Assembly (NCBI RefSeq): GCF_900188005.1
Contig: NZ_FZNR01000001.1
Coordinates: 682,001 to 746,000, forward strand
DNA: 64,000 bases
Reading direction: 5' to 3'
DNA from: Actinoplanes regularis
GTDB lineage: Bacteria > Actinomycetota > Actinomycetes > Mycobacteriales > Micromonosporaceae
Part shown: positions 35,877 through 44,300 of the stretch, piece by piece
How positions within the stretch are numbered: the first letter of the stretch is position 1
Layout of the letters: each line of letters begins with the position of its first letter
Program-made: the position numbers and the translations under genes
The notes under the pieces: generated by a model
Told to the model about the DNA's origin: nothing
The model's database searches: none
What the model saw: only the letters and a program-made list of their open reading frames with translations

Positions 35877-36701
35877 TCAGGCGGCCCGTGCGGTGTAACG
35901 GTCGCCGAACCGGTCCACGAGCAGCGGCAGCCCGAACGTCTTCGTCAGGTTCTCCGCGGTCATCACCTCGCCGAGCAGCCCGGCCGCGACCACATTGCCC
36001 TCACGCAGCAGCAGGCCGTGGGTGAAGCCCGGCGGGATCTCCTCGACGTGGTGCGTGACCAGCACCATGGCCGGCGCGTCCGGGTCCAGGGCGAGCTCGG
36101 TCAGGTGTCCGATCAGGATCTCTCGACCGCCCAGGTCGAGACCGGCGGTCGGCTCGTCGAGCAGCATCAGCTCCGGGTCGGTCATCAGCGCGCGGGCGAT
36201 CTGGGTGCGCTTGCGCTCCCCCTCGGAGAGGGTGCCGAACTCCCGGTCCAGGAAGCCGCTCATGCCCAGCTGGGCGAGGAGCTGCCGGGCGCGGACCTCG
36301 TCCTGCGGGTCGTACGACTCGTGCCAGCGGCCGACCACGGACCAGGCGGCGGTGACCACGACGTCGAGCACCTTCTCCTCCGGCGGGATCCGGTCGGCCA
36401 GCCGGCCGGTGGTGATCCCGACCCGGGTACGCAGCTCGTTGACGTCGACCCGGCCCAGCCGCTCGCCCAGCACCCAGGCCTGCCCGCGGGTCGGGTGCAG
36501 GCCGCCGGACGCGATGTTGAGCAGAGTGGTCTTCCCGGCGCCGTTGGGGCCCAGCACCACCCATCGCTCATCCAGCTCGACCTGCCAGGACAGACCGTTG
36601 ATCAGGTGATTCCCGCTGCGGACCACGCTGACGCGGTCGAACGCGATGACGGTGTCCTCGTCGGGCGGAACGGTTACGGCAGCCTCCAGCACGCCGTCCA
36701 T
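35877..36701 (-). CDS. ABC-type ATP-binding protein, stand-alone
   Basis: The product is 274 aa. It has one nucleotide-binding domain with Walker A GPNGAGKTT (about 51-59), a Q-loop position occupied by TTGR, signature LSEGERKRTQIA, Walker B LMLLDEPTAGLD and the H-loop VTHHVEEI. The signature reads LSEGE rather than LSGGQ. The layout matches the ModF/YlmA-type cytoplasmic group without a membrane partner gene nearby. It is coupled to ribokinase downstream. What it transports, if anything, is not evident. Confidence 0.9.
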   Translation of the reverse strand: MDGVLEAAVTVPPDEDTVIAFDRVSVVRSGNHLINGLSWQVELDERWVVLGPNGAGKTTLLNIASGGLHPTRGQAWVLGERLGRVDVNELRTRVGITTGRLADRIPPEEKVLDVVVTAAWSVVGRWHESYDPQDEVRARQLLAQLGMSGFLDREFGTLSEGERKRTQIARALMTDPELMLLDEPTAGLDLGGREILIGHLTELALDPDAPAMVLVTHHVEEIPPGFTHGLLLREGNVVAAGLLGEVMTAENLTKTFGLPLLVDRFGDRYTARAA

Positions 36702-36775
36702 CCAACCATGTGCGCATGGGGCCGACCCGACGGCGTGCCGGTCGTTACCGCCTTCTCCATCGGTGGTCGGGCTTC

Positions 36776-37954
36776 TCAGTCGGTGGTCGAGCCGAACACC
36801 TCGTCACGGACGGCGTCCAGAGCGGTATGCAGAGCGCCGTGCAGCACCGGCTCGGCGGCCACCCCGGTCACCACGACCCGGGGCGAGACCAGCGTGATCG
36901 CGGCCACCTCGCGCTCCACCCGGTCGGCCAGCGCCGGGCCACCGGCCCGGCCCACCTCGCCGGCCAGCACCACCAGCGGCGGGTCCAGCACCAGGCAGGT
37001 GGCACCGACGCCGAGCGCCAGGCGGCGCGCCAGCTCGTCCAGCACCGGCTCACCGGCCGGGCCGGCGGCGACCGCGGCGCGCACCACGTCGGCGGCCTCG
37101 GCGCCACGGAAGCCGTACTGTTTGCCGATCGCCTTGACCGCCTCGGCCGCCGCGAGGGTCTGGAAGGCACCCTTCACGCCGCGCTTCGTGGCGTTGTGCG
37201 GCACCTCGGCGCCGCTCACCGGCAGGTAGCCGATCTCGCCGGCGGCCCCGGTCGCGCCCTGGTGCAGCCGGCCGCCGATGACGCTGGCCAGACCGATGCC
37301 GCGACCGATCCAGACCAGCGCGAAGTCGGACACCCCGGTGGCCGCGCCGGTGCTCTGCTCGGCGATCGCGGCGAGGTTCACGTCGTTGCCGAAGACGACC
37401 GTGGTGCTCAGGTCCCGGCGCAGGTCGGCGAGGAGGCCCCGGTGCCAGCGGGGCAGGTCCCAGGCGAACGAGATCTCCCCGGAGGCCGGGTCGACCAGGC
37501 CGGGGGTGCCGAGCACGACGCGGCGTACCGAGGTCATGTCGGCCCCGGCGTCGCTCGCCGCCTGGACCACCGCCCGGTGCACGACCCCGACCGGGTCGTC
37601 GGTGTCCTTGGTGCTCAGCTCGGACCGGCCGATCACCGCGCCGGTGATGTCCGCGCAGGCCGCGATCACCGAGTCCGGGCCGACGTCCACACCGATCACG
37701 TGCGCGCTGCCCGGGGCAACCGCGTAGAGCTGCGCGTTCGGGCCGCGGCCACCGGCCTGCTCGCCGACCCGTCGGACCAGGCCGCGCTCCTCCAGCCGCT
37801 CGACCAGCTGGGAGGCGGTGACTTTGCTGAGGCCGGTCAGCTCACCGATCTGAGCCCTGGTCAGAGCGCCTCGGGCGAGCAACAGGTCCAGCGCCGCGCG
37901 GTCGTTGAGCGCGCGCAGCAACCGGGGCGTGCCCGGAAGGCGAGTGGCGGCCAT
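36776..37954 (-). CDS. ROK-family transcriptional regulator
   Basis: The product is 392 aa. The N-terminal MarR-like winged helix (LARGALTRAQIGELTGLSKV..SQLVERLEERGLV) precedes a ROK sugar-kinase-fold domain with the nucleotide-site block VIGVDVGPDS, GTPGLVD and a GAAGEIGYLPVSG stretch. The His of the usual GEIGH sugar-binding motif is Tyr, and the Cys-rich zinc motif that normally follows (CxCGxxGCxE) is missing, so ligand recognition may differ from NagC or Mlc. It is divergent from the glycosidase at 38127, its probable target. An AAAG-GTT-CTTT inverted repeat lies in the shared promoter region. Confidence 0.9.
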   Translation of the reverse strand: MAATRLPGTPRLLRALNDRAALDLLLARGALTRAQIGELTGLSKVTASQLVERLEERGLVRRVGEQAGGRGPNAQLYAVAPGSAHVIGVDVGPDSVIAACADITGAVIGRSELSTKDTDDPVGVVHRAVVQAASDAGADMTSVRRVVLGTPGLVDPASGEISFAWDLPRWHRGLLADLRRDLSTTVVFGNDVNLAAIAEQSTGAATGVSDFALVWIGRGIGLASVIGGRLHQGATGAAGEIGYLPVSGAEVPHNATKRGVKGAFQTLAAAEAVKAIGKQYGFRGAEAADVVRAAVAAGPAGEPVLDELARRLALGVGATCLVLDPPLVVLAGEVGRAGGPALADRVEREVAAITLVSPRVVVTGVAAEPVLHGALHTALDAVRDEVFGSTTD

Positions 37955-37970
37955 GGTCGTACCCCTAAAT

Positions 37971-37986
37971 GGTAAAGGTTCTTTCC
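37971..37986. promoter_or_regulatory. Candidate ROK operator between the ROK gene and nagZ
   Basis: GGTAAAGGTTCTTTCC contains AAAG-GTT-CTTT, an inverted repeat flanked by G/C pairs. It lies 17 nt upstream of the ROK start. The site is short and imperfect, so the assignment is tentative. Confidence 0.3.
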
Positions 37987-38126
37987 TGTTACAGTGTCGG
38001 CGCTCGGAACGCAGCCGCAGCGTAACGGTCGGCGATGGTGCCCGTCCGTACGGTGGTTATCGACTCCGAGCGATCATGGCAGCTCGCCGCCCTTGGTGGC
38101 CAGAGCAACATCACCGGAAGGACAGC

Positions 38127-39611
38127 ATGTCCATCGACCGCGGACTCCGACGCCTTGCCCTGCGCACCCTGCTCGCCGCCTTCCCCGGGCCGTCCGCACC
38201 CGACTGGGGGCTCGACCTGCTCGCCGACGGGCTCGCCGGGCACACCCTCTTCGGCACCAACGTGAGCGACCCCGCCCAGCTGGCCCAGCTCACCGCCCGG
38301 CTGCGGTCAGCCCGGCCGGACGCGCTGATCGCCATCGACGAGGAGGGCGGCGACGTCACCCGGCTCGGGCACCGCACCGGCAGCGCGTACCCCGGAAACG
38401 CCGCGCTCGGGGCCGCCGACGACCCGGAACTCACCCGGCAGGTGTACGCGGCCATGGGTGACGACCTCGCCGCGACCGGCGTCAACCTGAACCTGGCGCC
38501 GACCGTCGACGTGAACACCGCGGCGGAGAACCCGATCATCGGGACGCGCTCGTTCGGCGCGGACACCGCACTGGTGGCGCGGCACACCGCGGCCGCCGTC
38601 GCGGGCCTGCAATCGGCCGGCGTGGCGGCGTGCGCCAAGCACTTCCCGGGGCACGGGGCGACGGTGACCGACTCGCACCTGGAACTGCCCACCGTCGACG
38701 CGCCACTCGAGCTGCTGCGTTCCCGGGACCTGCCGCCGTTCGCGGCGGCGGTGGCGGCCGGGGCGCGCGCCGTGATGAGCGCGCACATCCGGGTGCCGGC
38801 GCTGACCGGGGACGGGCCGGCGACCTTCAGCCGGGCGGCACTGGAAGGGCTGCTGCGCTCGGAGTACGGGTTCGACGGGGTGATCGTCACCGACGCGCTG
38901 GAGATGCGCGGGGCGGCCGGGGCGGCCGGCGGGATCCCGAAGGCGGCGGTGGCGGCTCTCGCCGCCGGTGCGGATCTGCTGTGCATCGGGGCGGTGGTCG
39001 ACCGGGAGTTGGTGCTCGCGGTCGCCGACGAGGTCGCGGCCGCGGTCGGTGATGGACGACTCGAGTTGGTACGCCTGGAGCAGGCGGTCGCGCGGAACGC
39101 CGAGCTGGCGGCGTGGGCGGCGCACGCGCGCGTCACCCGCTCGGCCGGTCCCGAGCTCACCTCCCAGGAGCTGGGGATCTCGGCGGCACGGCGGGCGCTC
39201 CTGGTGGACGGTGAGCCCGCGGCGCTCGCCGATCCCCTGGTCGTGCAGCTCATCAGCGGCTACTCGATCGCGGAGGGGAAGGTGCCGTGGGGGCTGCGGC
39301 CGTTCCTCGGCGAGGTGGAGCAGATCGACGTCGTGGCGTCGGAGGTCACGGCGGACGAGCTGATCGAGCGTGCGGGGGGACGCCCGATCGTGCTGGTGGG
39401 CCGGCGGGTGCACGAGGCCGCGGCGAGCCGGGGGCTGGCGGAGAAGCTTGCCGCGGCTTGGCCCAGCGGGGTGGTCGAGCTGGGCTGGCCGTCGGCGTGG
39501 CGGCCGGAGGGGGTGCGGGCGTTCCTGGTCACGCACGGCGCGAGCTTGGCGAGTTGCCGGGTGGCGGCGGAGGCGCTGGGCCTGGTCACCGAACGTCAGG
39601 ATGTGCCGTAG
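38127..39611 (+). CDS. nagZ: Glycoside hydrolase family 3, beta-N-acetylhexosaminidase (NagZ-like)
   Basis: The product is 494 aa from the ATG at 38127, which follows GGAAGGA. It has a GH3 TIM barrel with the NagZ features IDEEGGDVTRL, NLNLAPTVDVN..PIIGTRSFG, the catalytic loop AKHFPGHGATVTDSHLELP (Lys171-His172 and the His/Asp pair) and the nucleophile Asp256 in VTDALEM. Members cleave N-acetylglucosamine from muropeptides or chitin fragments during cell wall recycling. A second, smaller domain (about 350-494) follows, as in two-domain actinobacterial enzymes. No signal peptide is visible, so it acts in the cytoplasm. The divergent ROK regulator probably responds to the released sugar. Confidence 0.92.
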   Translation: MSIDRGLRRLALRTLLAAFPGPSAPDWGLDLLADGLAGHTLFGTNVSDPAQLAQLTARLRSARPDALIAIDEEGGDVTRLGHRTGSAYPGNAALGAADDPELTRQVYAAMGDDLAATGVNLNLAPTVDVNTAAENPIIGTRSFGADTALVARHTAAAVAGLQSAGVAACAKHFPGHGATVTDSHLELPTVDAPLELLRSRDLPPFAAAVAAGARAVMSAHIRVPALTGDGPATFSRAALEGLLRSEYGFDGVIVTDALEMRGAAGAAGGIPKAAVAALAAGADLLCIGAVVDRELVLAVADEVAAAVGDGRLELVRLEQAVARNAELAAWAAHARVTRSAGPELTSQELGISAARRALLVDGEPAALADPLVVQLISGYSIAEGKVPWGLRPFLGEVEQIDVVASEVTADELIERAGGRPIVLVGRRVHEAAASRGLAEKLAAAWPSGVVELGWPSAWRPEGVRAFLVTHGASLASCRVAAEALGLVTERQDVP

Positions 39612-40167
39612 TCACAGTCAGTAACAGGTATCCGAAAAAGCACACCACTGACTGATAAATGTGCTCATACGAACGGCCAGAGAACACGCTAAGTACTTCC
39701 TTGCGGGGGTCGAGATCACGTAGCGTCATGATCGCAGGTGGATCTGGGGAGACGTTGCGGATCGCCGTCGGGAGACAGTGCGGTCGCGACGCCACTGGTG
39801 GGCCGGGCACGGCAGGACTTCGGGAGCAGTCCGCCGTCGCCCGGCTCACCCACATCCGCCCCCGGTTCGCGCGACCATCCGCTCCGCCAGATCCCCGGCC
39901 GCAGTCCGCAAGGACCTCCGCTCCGCCTGACCGCCGCCGCAGTCCGCCAGGACCTCCGCTCCGCCAGATCCCCGCCACAGTCCGCGGGGACTCCGTCTCG
40001 CCTGACCGCCGCCGCAGTCTGCGGGATTCCGTGCGGCTCAGGTCGTGCCCTCCGGGTTGAGCGCTGACGGCTGTCGCCTCGGATGTTCCGCGTTGGCGTT
40101 ATCCACACTGCGCGGCTGTCCACAGGGGCCGAAGCAGGCGCCAGCCGCCGACGGCAGAGTTCCGGCC
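39612..40167. other. Intergenic region with repeats, 556 bp
   Basis: After the nagZ stop comes CAGTCAGT..ACTGACTG (8 bp arms), a weak terminator candidate at about 39616-39650, and an unusually A/T-rich stretch. Four 38 bp repeats follow (39890-40040). I see no convincing gene. Confidence 0.5.
39890..40040. repeat. Four degenerate 38 bp tandem repeats
   Basis: The AGTCCGC/AGTCTGC landmark recurs at 39903, 39941, 39979 and 40016. Each unit contains a variant of CCGCCGCAGTCCGC followed by GGACCTCCGCTCCGCC. The GGACCTCCGCT core also occurs at 40779, at the end of the next gene, so related repeats flank that gene. Confidence 0.85.
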
Positions 40168-40791
40168 ATGGCACAACTCGACGAGACCACCCGACGCCAG
40201 CACGGGGTGGTGACCCGCCAGCAGGCCCTCCAGGGCGGCATCTCCGCCGACGTCCTGCACCGCCGGGTGAGGACCGGTCGGTGGCAACGGCTGATGCCCG
40301 GGATCTACGCGACGTTCTCCGGCCGCCCGCCGCCGGCTGCGGCGCGGTGGGCCGCGATCCTCTACTCCGGCCCCGGGGCGATGCTGTGCCACCGCTCGGC
40401 GGCGGAGGAGGCGGGCCTCGCCGAGCCTGGCCCCGGCGCCGTCCACGTGCTGATCCCGGAGAGGCGCCGGGTCCGTCCGGCGTCCGGCGTCGTGGTGCAC
40501 CGCTCCCGGCACGCCAAGGCCCGGCGGCATCCGCATCGGCGCCCGCCCCAGACCCGGCTGGAGGAGACCGTCCTCGACCTGGCATCGGCCTCGGCCGACG
40601 CGGAGGAGGCGCTGCACTGGATCACGACCGCCTGCGCCCGGCGGCTCACCACTCCGGACCGCATCGCTCACGCCCTGCAGCGCCGCACCCGCCTGGCGCG
40701 CCGCCGGGAGGTGACCGCCGTGCTGGCCAACGCCGCCGGCCACACGTCAGCGCTTCCCCGCTGGCCCACCGTGTCAGCGGACCTCCGCTGA
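40168..40791 (+). CDS. AbiEi-like antitoxin-domain protein, C-terminally truncated
   Basis: The product is 207 aa from the ATG at 40168 (MAQLDETTRRQHGVVTRQQA). The first 50 residues are the AbiEi-type winged helix (GVVTRQQALQGGISADVLHR, then VRTGRWQRLMPGIYA), followed by a region with HVLIPERRRVRP and TRLEETVLDLA. Actinobacterial homologues usually run to about 290-310 aa with a DUF559-like nuclease-fold end. Here the frame ends in an unrelated tail just where tandem repeats begin, so the C-terminus appears lost. No AbiEii-type toxin gene is next to it, so it is probably a solitary remnant or a stand-alone DNA-binding protein. Confidence 0.6.
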   Translation: MAQLDETTRRQHGVVTRQQALQGGISADVLHRRVRTGRWQRLMPGIYATFSGRPPPAAARWAAILYSGPGAMLCHRSAAEEAGLAEPGPGAVHVLIPERRRVRPASGVVVHRSRHAKARRHPHRRPPQTRLEETVLDLASASADAEEALHWITTACARRLTTPDRIAHALQRRTRLARRREVTAVLANAAGHTSALPRWPTVSADLR

Positions 40792-41220
40792 CCGACTGCG
40801 ACGCGGACAGCTGATCGACTGCGGCATAGACCGCTAACCAACTGCGGCAAGGCCGATGACCAACTGCGGCGTGGACGGTTACTCAGCCACGTCACAGACC
40901 GATGACCGACTGCGGCATGGACGGCTGATCGGCTGCGGCGCAGACCGCTAAATAACTGCGTCACAGACCGATGACCAATTGCGGCGCGGAGGGCTGGCTA
41001 ATGAGCCGCGTCCCACGCTGATCACCGACCACGGCGCGGAGGGCTGATCAGCCACGTCCCATACCGATCACCGACCACGGCGCGCAGGGCTGATCAGCCA
41101 CGTCCCAGACCGATCACCGACCACGGCACAGACGGCTGATCAGCCACGTCCCAGACCGATCACCGAACACTGACCAACTGCGACACGGACCGCTGACCAA
41201 CTGCGGCATGGAGTTGACGC
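40792..41220. repeat. Minisatellite-like array of 23 and 46 bp units
   Basis: The spacer is filled with variants of a roughly 23 bp element (for example CTGACCAACTGCGGCATGG). From about 40990 these are paired into a 46 bp higher-order unit: ATCACCGAC or ATCACCGAAC recurs at 41021, 41067, 41113 and 41159. GGCTGATCAGCCACGTCCCA is repeated nearly unchanged in each. No open frame or inverted repeat accounts for it. Confidence 0.85.
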
Positions 41221-41321
41221 GCCGGAGTCGCCACTGACCGGCCGCGCGCCGCTGATCGCCCCCCGTTCAACGCGCGGCCTGTTCCGGAACATCTCGAGAA
41301 AGGAGAGCTAGGGAACGATGA

Positions 41322-41369
41322 GTCCCGGTCGCCGGCCCGCGAGGTGAGCGCGGGCCGGCGAGCCGGGAC
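41322..41369 (-). terminator. Terminator downstream of the NAD-glutamate dehydrogenase gene
   Basis: A 20 nt arm (41322-41341) and a 21 nt arm (41349-41369) pair with a single bulged base and a 7 nt loop; the core is CGCCGGCCCGCG/CGCGGGCCGGCG. It begins 6 nt past the stop at 41375. Confidence 0.75.
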
Positions 41370-41374
41370 GGGAT

Positions 41375-44300
41375 TCAGCTGGCCGACGAGGTCTTCACCA
41401 GGGTGCGGATCTGGCGGAGCAGCACCGACAGCGCCGCCAGGTCGGCCGGTGATTCGTCGACGTCGCCCATGGCGTTGGACGCGCGGGCGATCGACGCCGC
41501 GTTGACCTGTTCCCACTGGGAGACCCGGTCCTCGGGGGCGGCCGACGCCGGCGTCGACTGCAGCACCTCTGCGGTCAGCGCGGCCAGCGCCGCGTACAGG
41601 TCGTAGCGGAGCGCCATCCGGGCCAGGGTCTGCCAACGATCGCCGCGCGGGAGGCGGGAGATGTGGGTCAGCAGCATGTCCACGCCGAAGCGCTCGGAGA
41701 GCACGAAGTAGACCTGGGCCACCTCGGTGACGTCCCGGTCGACGGCGCTCGCCGTCTCCAGGATGTCCAGCAGGCCGAAGCCGTAGAACACCCGGGACAC
41801 CTGGTCGGCGAGGTGGTCCGGGACGCCCTTGCCCGCCAGGGTGGCCACCCGCTCCTCGAACGAGCGCCGTTCGGCGCCGACGATCACCGTCGAGAGCTGA
41901 GGCAGCAGGGTGGCGATGCCGAGGCGCAGCTTGGCGATCTCGCCGGCCACGTCGATCGGCGAGCGGCGGGTGCTGACCAACCAGCGGACCGCCCGGTCGA
42001 GCAACCGCCGGGTCTCCAGGAGGACCAGCGTCTGCGCGGAGGTCGGCACCTTGTTGTCCAGCGCCTCGGCGGCCGCCCAGATCTCGCCGAGGCGGTAGAC
42101 GTCGCGGACCACGACGTACGCCCGGATGACGTCGGCGGCGGAGGCGCCGCTCTCCTCCATGGCCCGGAAGACGAACGACGTGCCGCCCCGGTTGACCACC
42201 TCGTTGACCAGCGAGGTCGAGATGATCTCGCGGCGCAGCCGGTGGCCGGCCATCCGGGCGGCGTACCGCTCGCGCAGCGGGCTCGGGAAGTACCGGTGCA
42301 GCACCTCGTCGGTCCAGGCCTCGTCGACCAGTTCGTCGGCGAGGACCTGACGCTCCAGGCTGATCTTGACGTACGCGAGCAGCACGGCGAACTCGGGCGC
42401 GCTCAGTCCCTCGCCGTTCTCGTACCGGATGGCCAGTTCCTTGTCGCCGGGCAGCGCCTCGAGCTCCCGGTTCAGCTCGCCGCGTTGCTCCAGCGAGTTC
42501 AGCATCCGCCGGTGCACCGGCAGCAGCGAGTGCGCCTGCGCCCGCGCGTTGCCCAGCGCCGTCGCCTGCGCGTAGTTGTCCCGCAGCACCAGCGCACCGA
42601 CCTCGTCGGTCATCGCGGCCAGCAGTTCGTCCCGCTCGGGCAGCGACAGCTCGCCGTCCGCCACCGCGCCGCCGAGCAGGATCTTGATGTTGACCTCGTG
42701 GTCGGAGCAGTCCACCCCGGCCGAGTTGTCGATGAAGTCGGTGAAGACCCGGCCGCCGGCGCGGGCGAACTCGATCCGCCCGCGCTGGGTCAGACCCAGG
42801 TTGCCGCCCTCGCCGACGACCTTGACCCGCAGCTCGGCCCCGTTCACCCGGATCGAGTCGTTGCCCTTGTCACCGACGTCGGCGTGCGACTCGGAGGCGG
42901 CCTTCACGTACGTTCCGATGCCGCCGTTGAACAGCAGGTCGACCGGCGCCTTGAGGATCGCCCGCATCAGTTCGCCGGGGCTGATGGCGCTCGTCTCGAC
43001 GGCGAGGCCGAGAGCCGCCCGGATCTCCGGGCTGACCGGGATCGACTTGGCGCTTCGCGGGTATACCCCGCCGCCCTTGCTGATCAGGGACGGGTCGTAG
43101 TCCGCCCAGGACGACCGCGGCAGCTCGAAGAGGCGGTGGCGCTCCGCATAGGACGCGGCGGCGTCCGGCGTGGGGTCCAGGAAGATGTGCCGGTGGTCGA
43201 ACGCCGCCACCAGCCGGATGTGCTGGGAGAGCAGCATGCCGTTGCCGAAGACGTCGCCGGACATGTCGCCGACGCCGACCACCGTGAACTCCTCGCTCTG
43301 GGTGTCCTTGCCCAGGTCGCGGAAGTGCTTCTTGACCGATTCCCAGGCGCCCCGAGCGGTGATCCCCATCTTCTTGTGGTCGTAACCGGCGGAGCCACCG
43401 CTGGCGAACGCGTCGCCGAGCCAGAACTCCTTCCGGACCGAGATCTCGTTGGCGATGTCGCTGAACGTCGCGGTGCCCTTGTCCGCGGCGACCACCAGGT
43501 ACGGGTCGTCGCCGTCGTGCCGCACCACGTCCCGCGGCGGCACGATCTTGCCGCTCTGGATGTTGTCGGTGACGTCCATCAGCGCGGTGACGAAGCGCTT
43601 GTAGCACTCCACCGCCTCGTCCCGGTCGCCCGGCTTCTGCTTGAGCACGAAGCCGCCCTTGGCGCCCACCGGCACGATCACCGAGTTCTTCACCATCTGC
43701 GCCTTGACCAGGCCGAGCACCTCGGTCCGGAAGTCCTCGCGCCGGTCCGACCAGCGCAGGCCACCCCGGGCGACGGCACCGAAGCGCAGGTGCACGCCCT
43801 CGAAGCGGGGCGAGTAGACGAAGATCTCGTACTTCGGGCGGGGCTGCGGGAGGTCCGGGATGGCTTCCGGGTTCAGCTTGAAGGCGACGTACGACTTCGG
43901 CCGCCCGTCCGCCCCCCGCTGGAAGAAGCTGGTCCGCAGGGTCGCCTCGATCAGCGTCAGGTAGGAGCGCAGGATCCGGTCCTGGTCCAGGCTCTCCACC
44001 TGGTCGAGCAGCTCGGTGATCCGGCCGGCCACCTCGGCGGAACGCCGGCCGCGTTCGGTTTCGCCGATCTGCAGCGCCGGCGAGAAGCGGGCCTCGAAGA
44101 GCTTCACCAGCAGCCGGGCGATCTCCGGGTACTCGATGAACGTCGACTCGACGTACCGCTGGGAGAAGACGGTGCCGGCCTGGCGGAGGTACTTCGCGTA
44201 CGCCCGCAGCACCACGACCTGCCGCCAGGTGAGCCCGGCCCGCAGCACCAGCTCGTTGAACCCGTCCACCTCGGCCTCGCCCCGCCAGGTGCTCGCGAAC

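Noticed and set aside
39716..40585. 289-codon minus-strand frame over the 38 bp repeats
   Set aside because: It runs through the tandem repeats and antisense to the AbiEi-like gene. The predicted protein is Arg/Gly/Pro-rich repeat sequence.
40168..40791. Complete type IV toxin-antitoxin module
   Set aside because: There is no AbiEii-like nucleotidyltransferase gene on either side, and the protein itself looks shortened.
40792..41220. CRISPR array
   Set aside because: The repeats are directly adjacent 23/46 bp units without unique spacers, and no cas genes are present.
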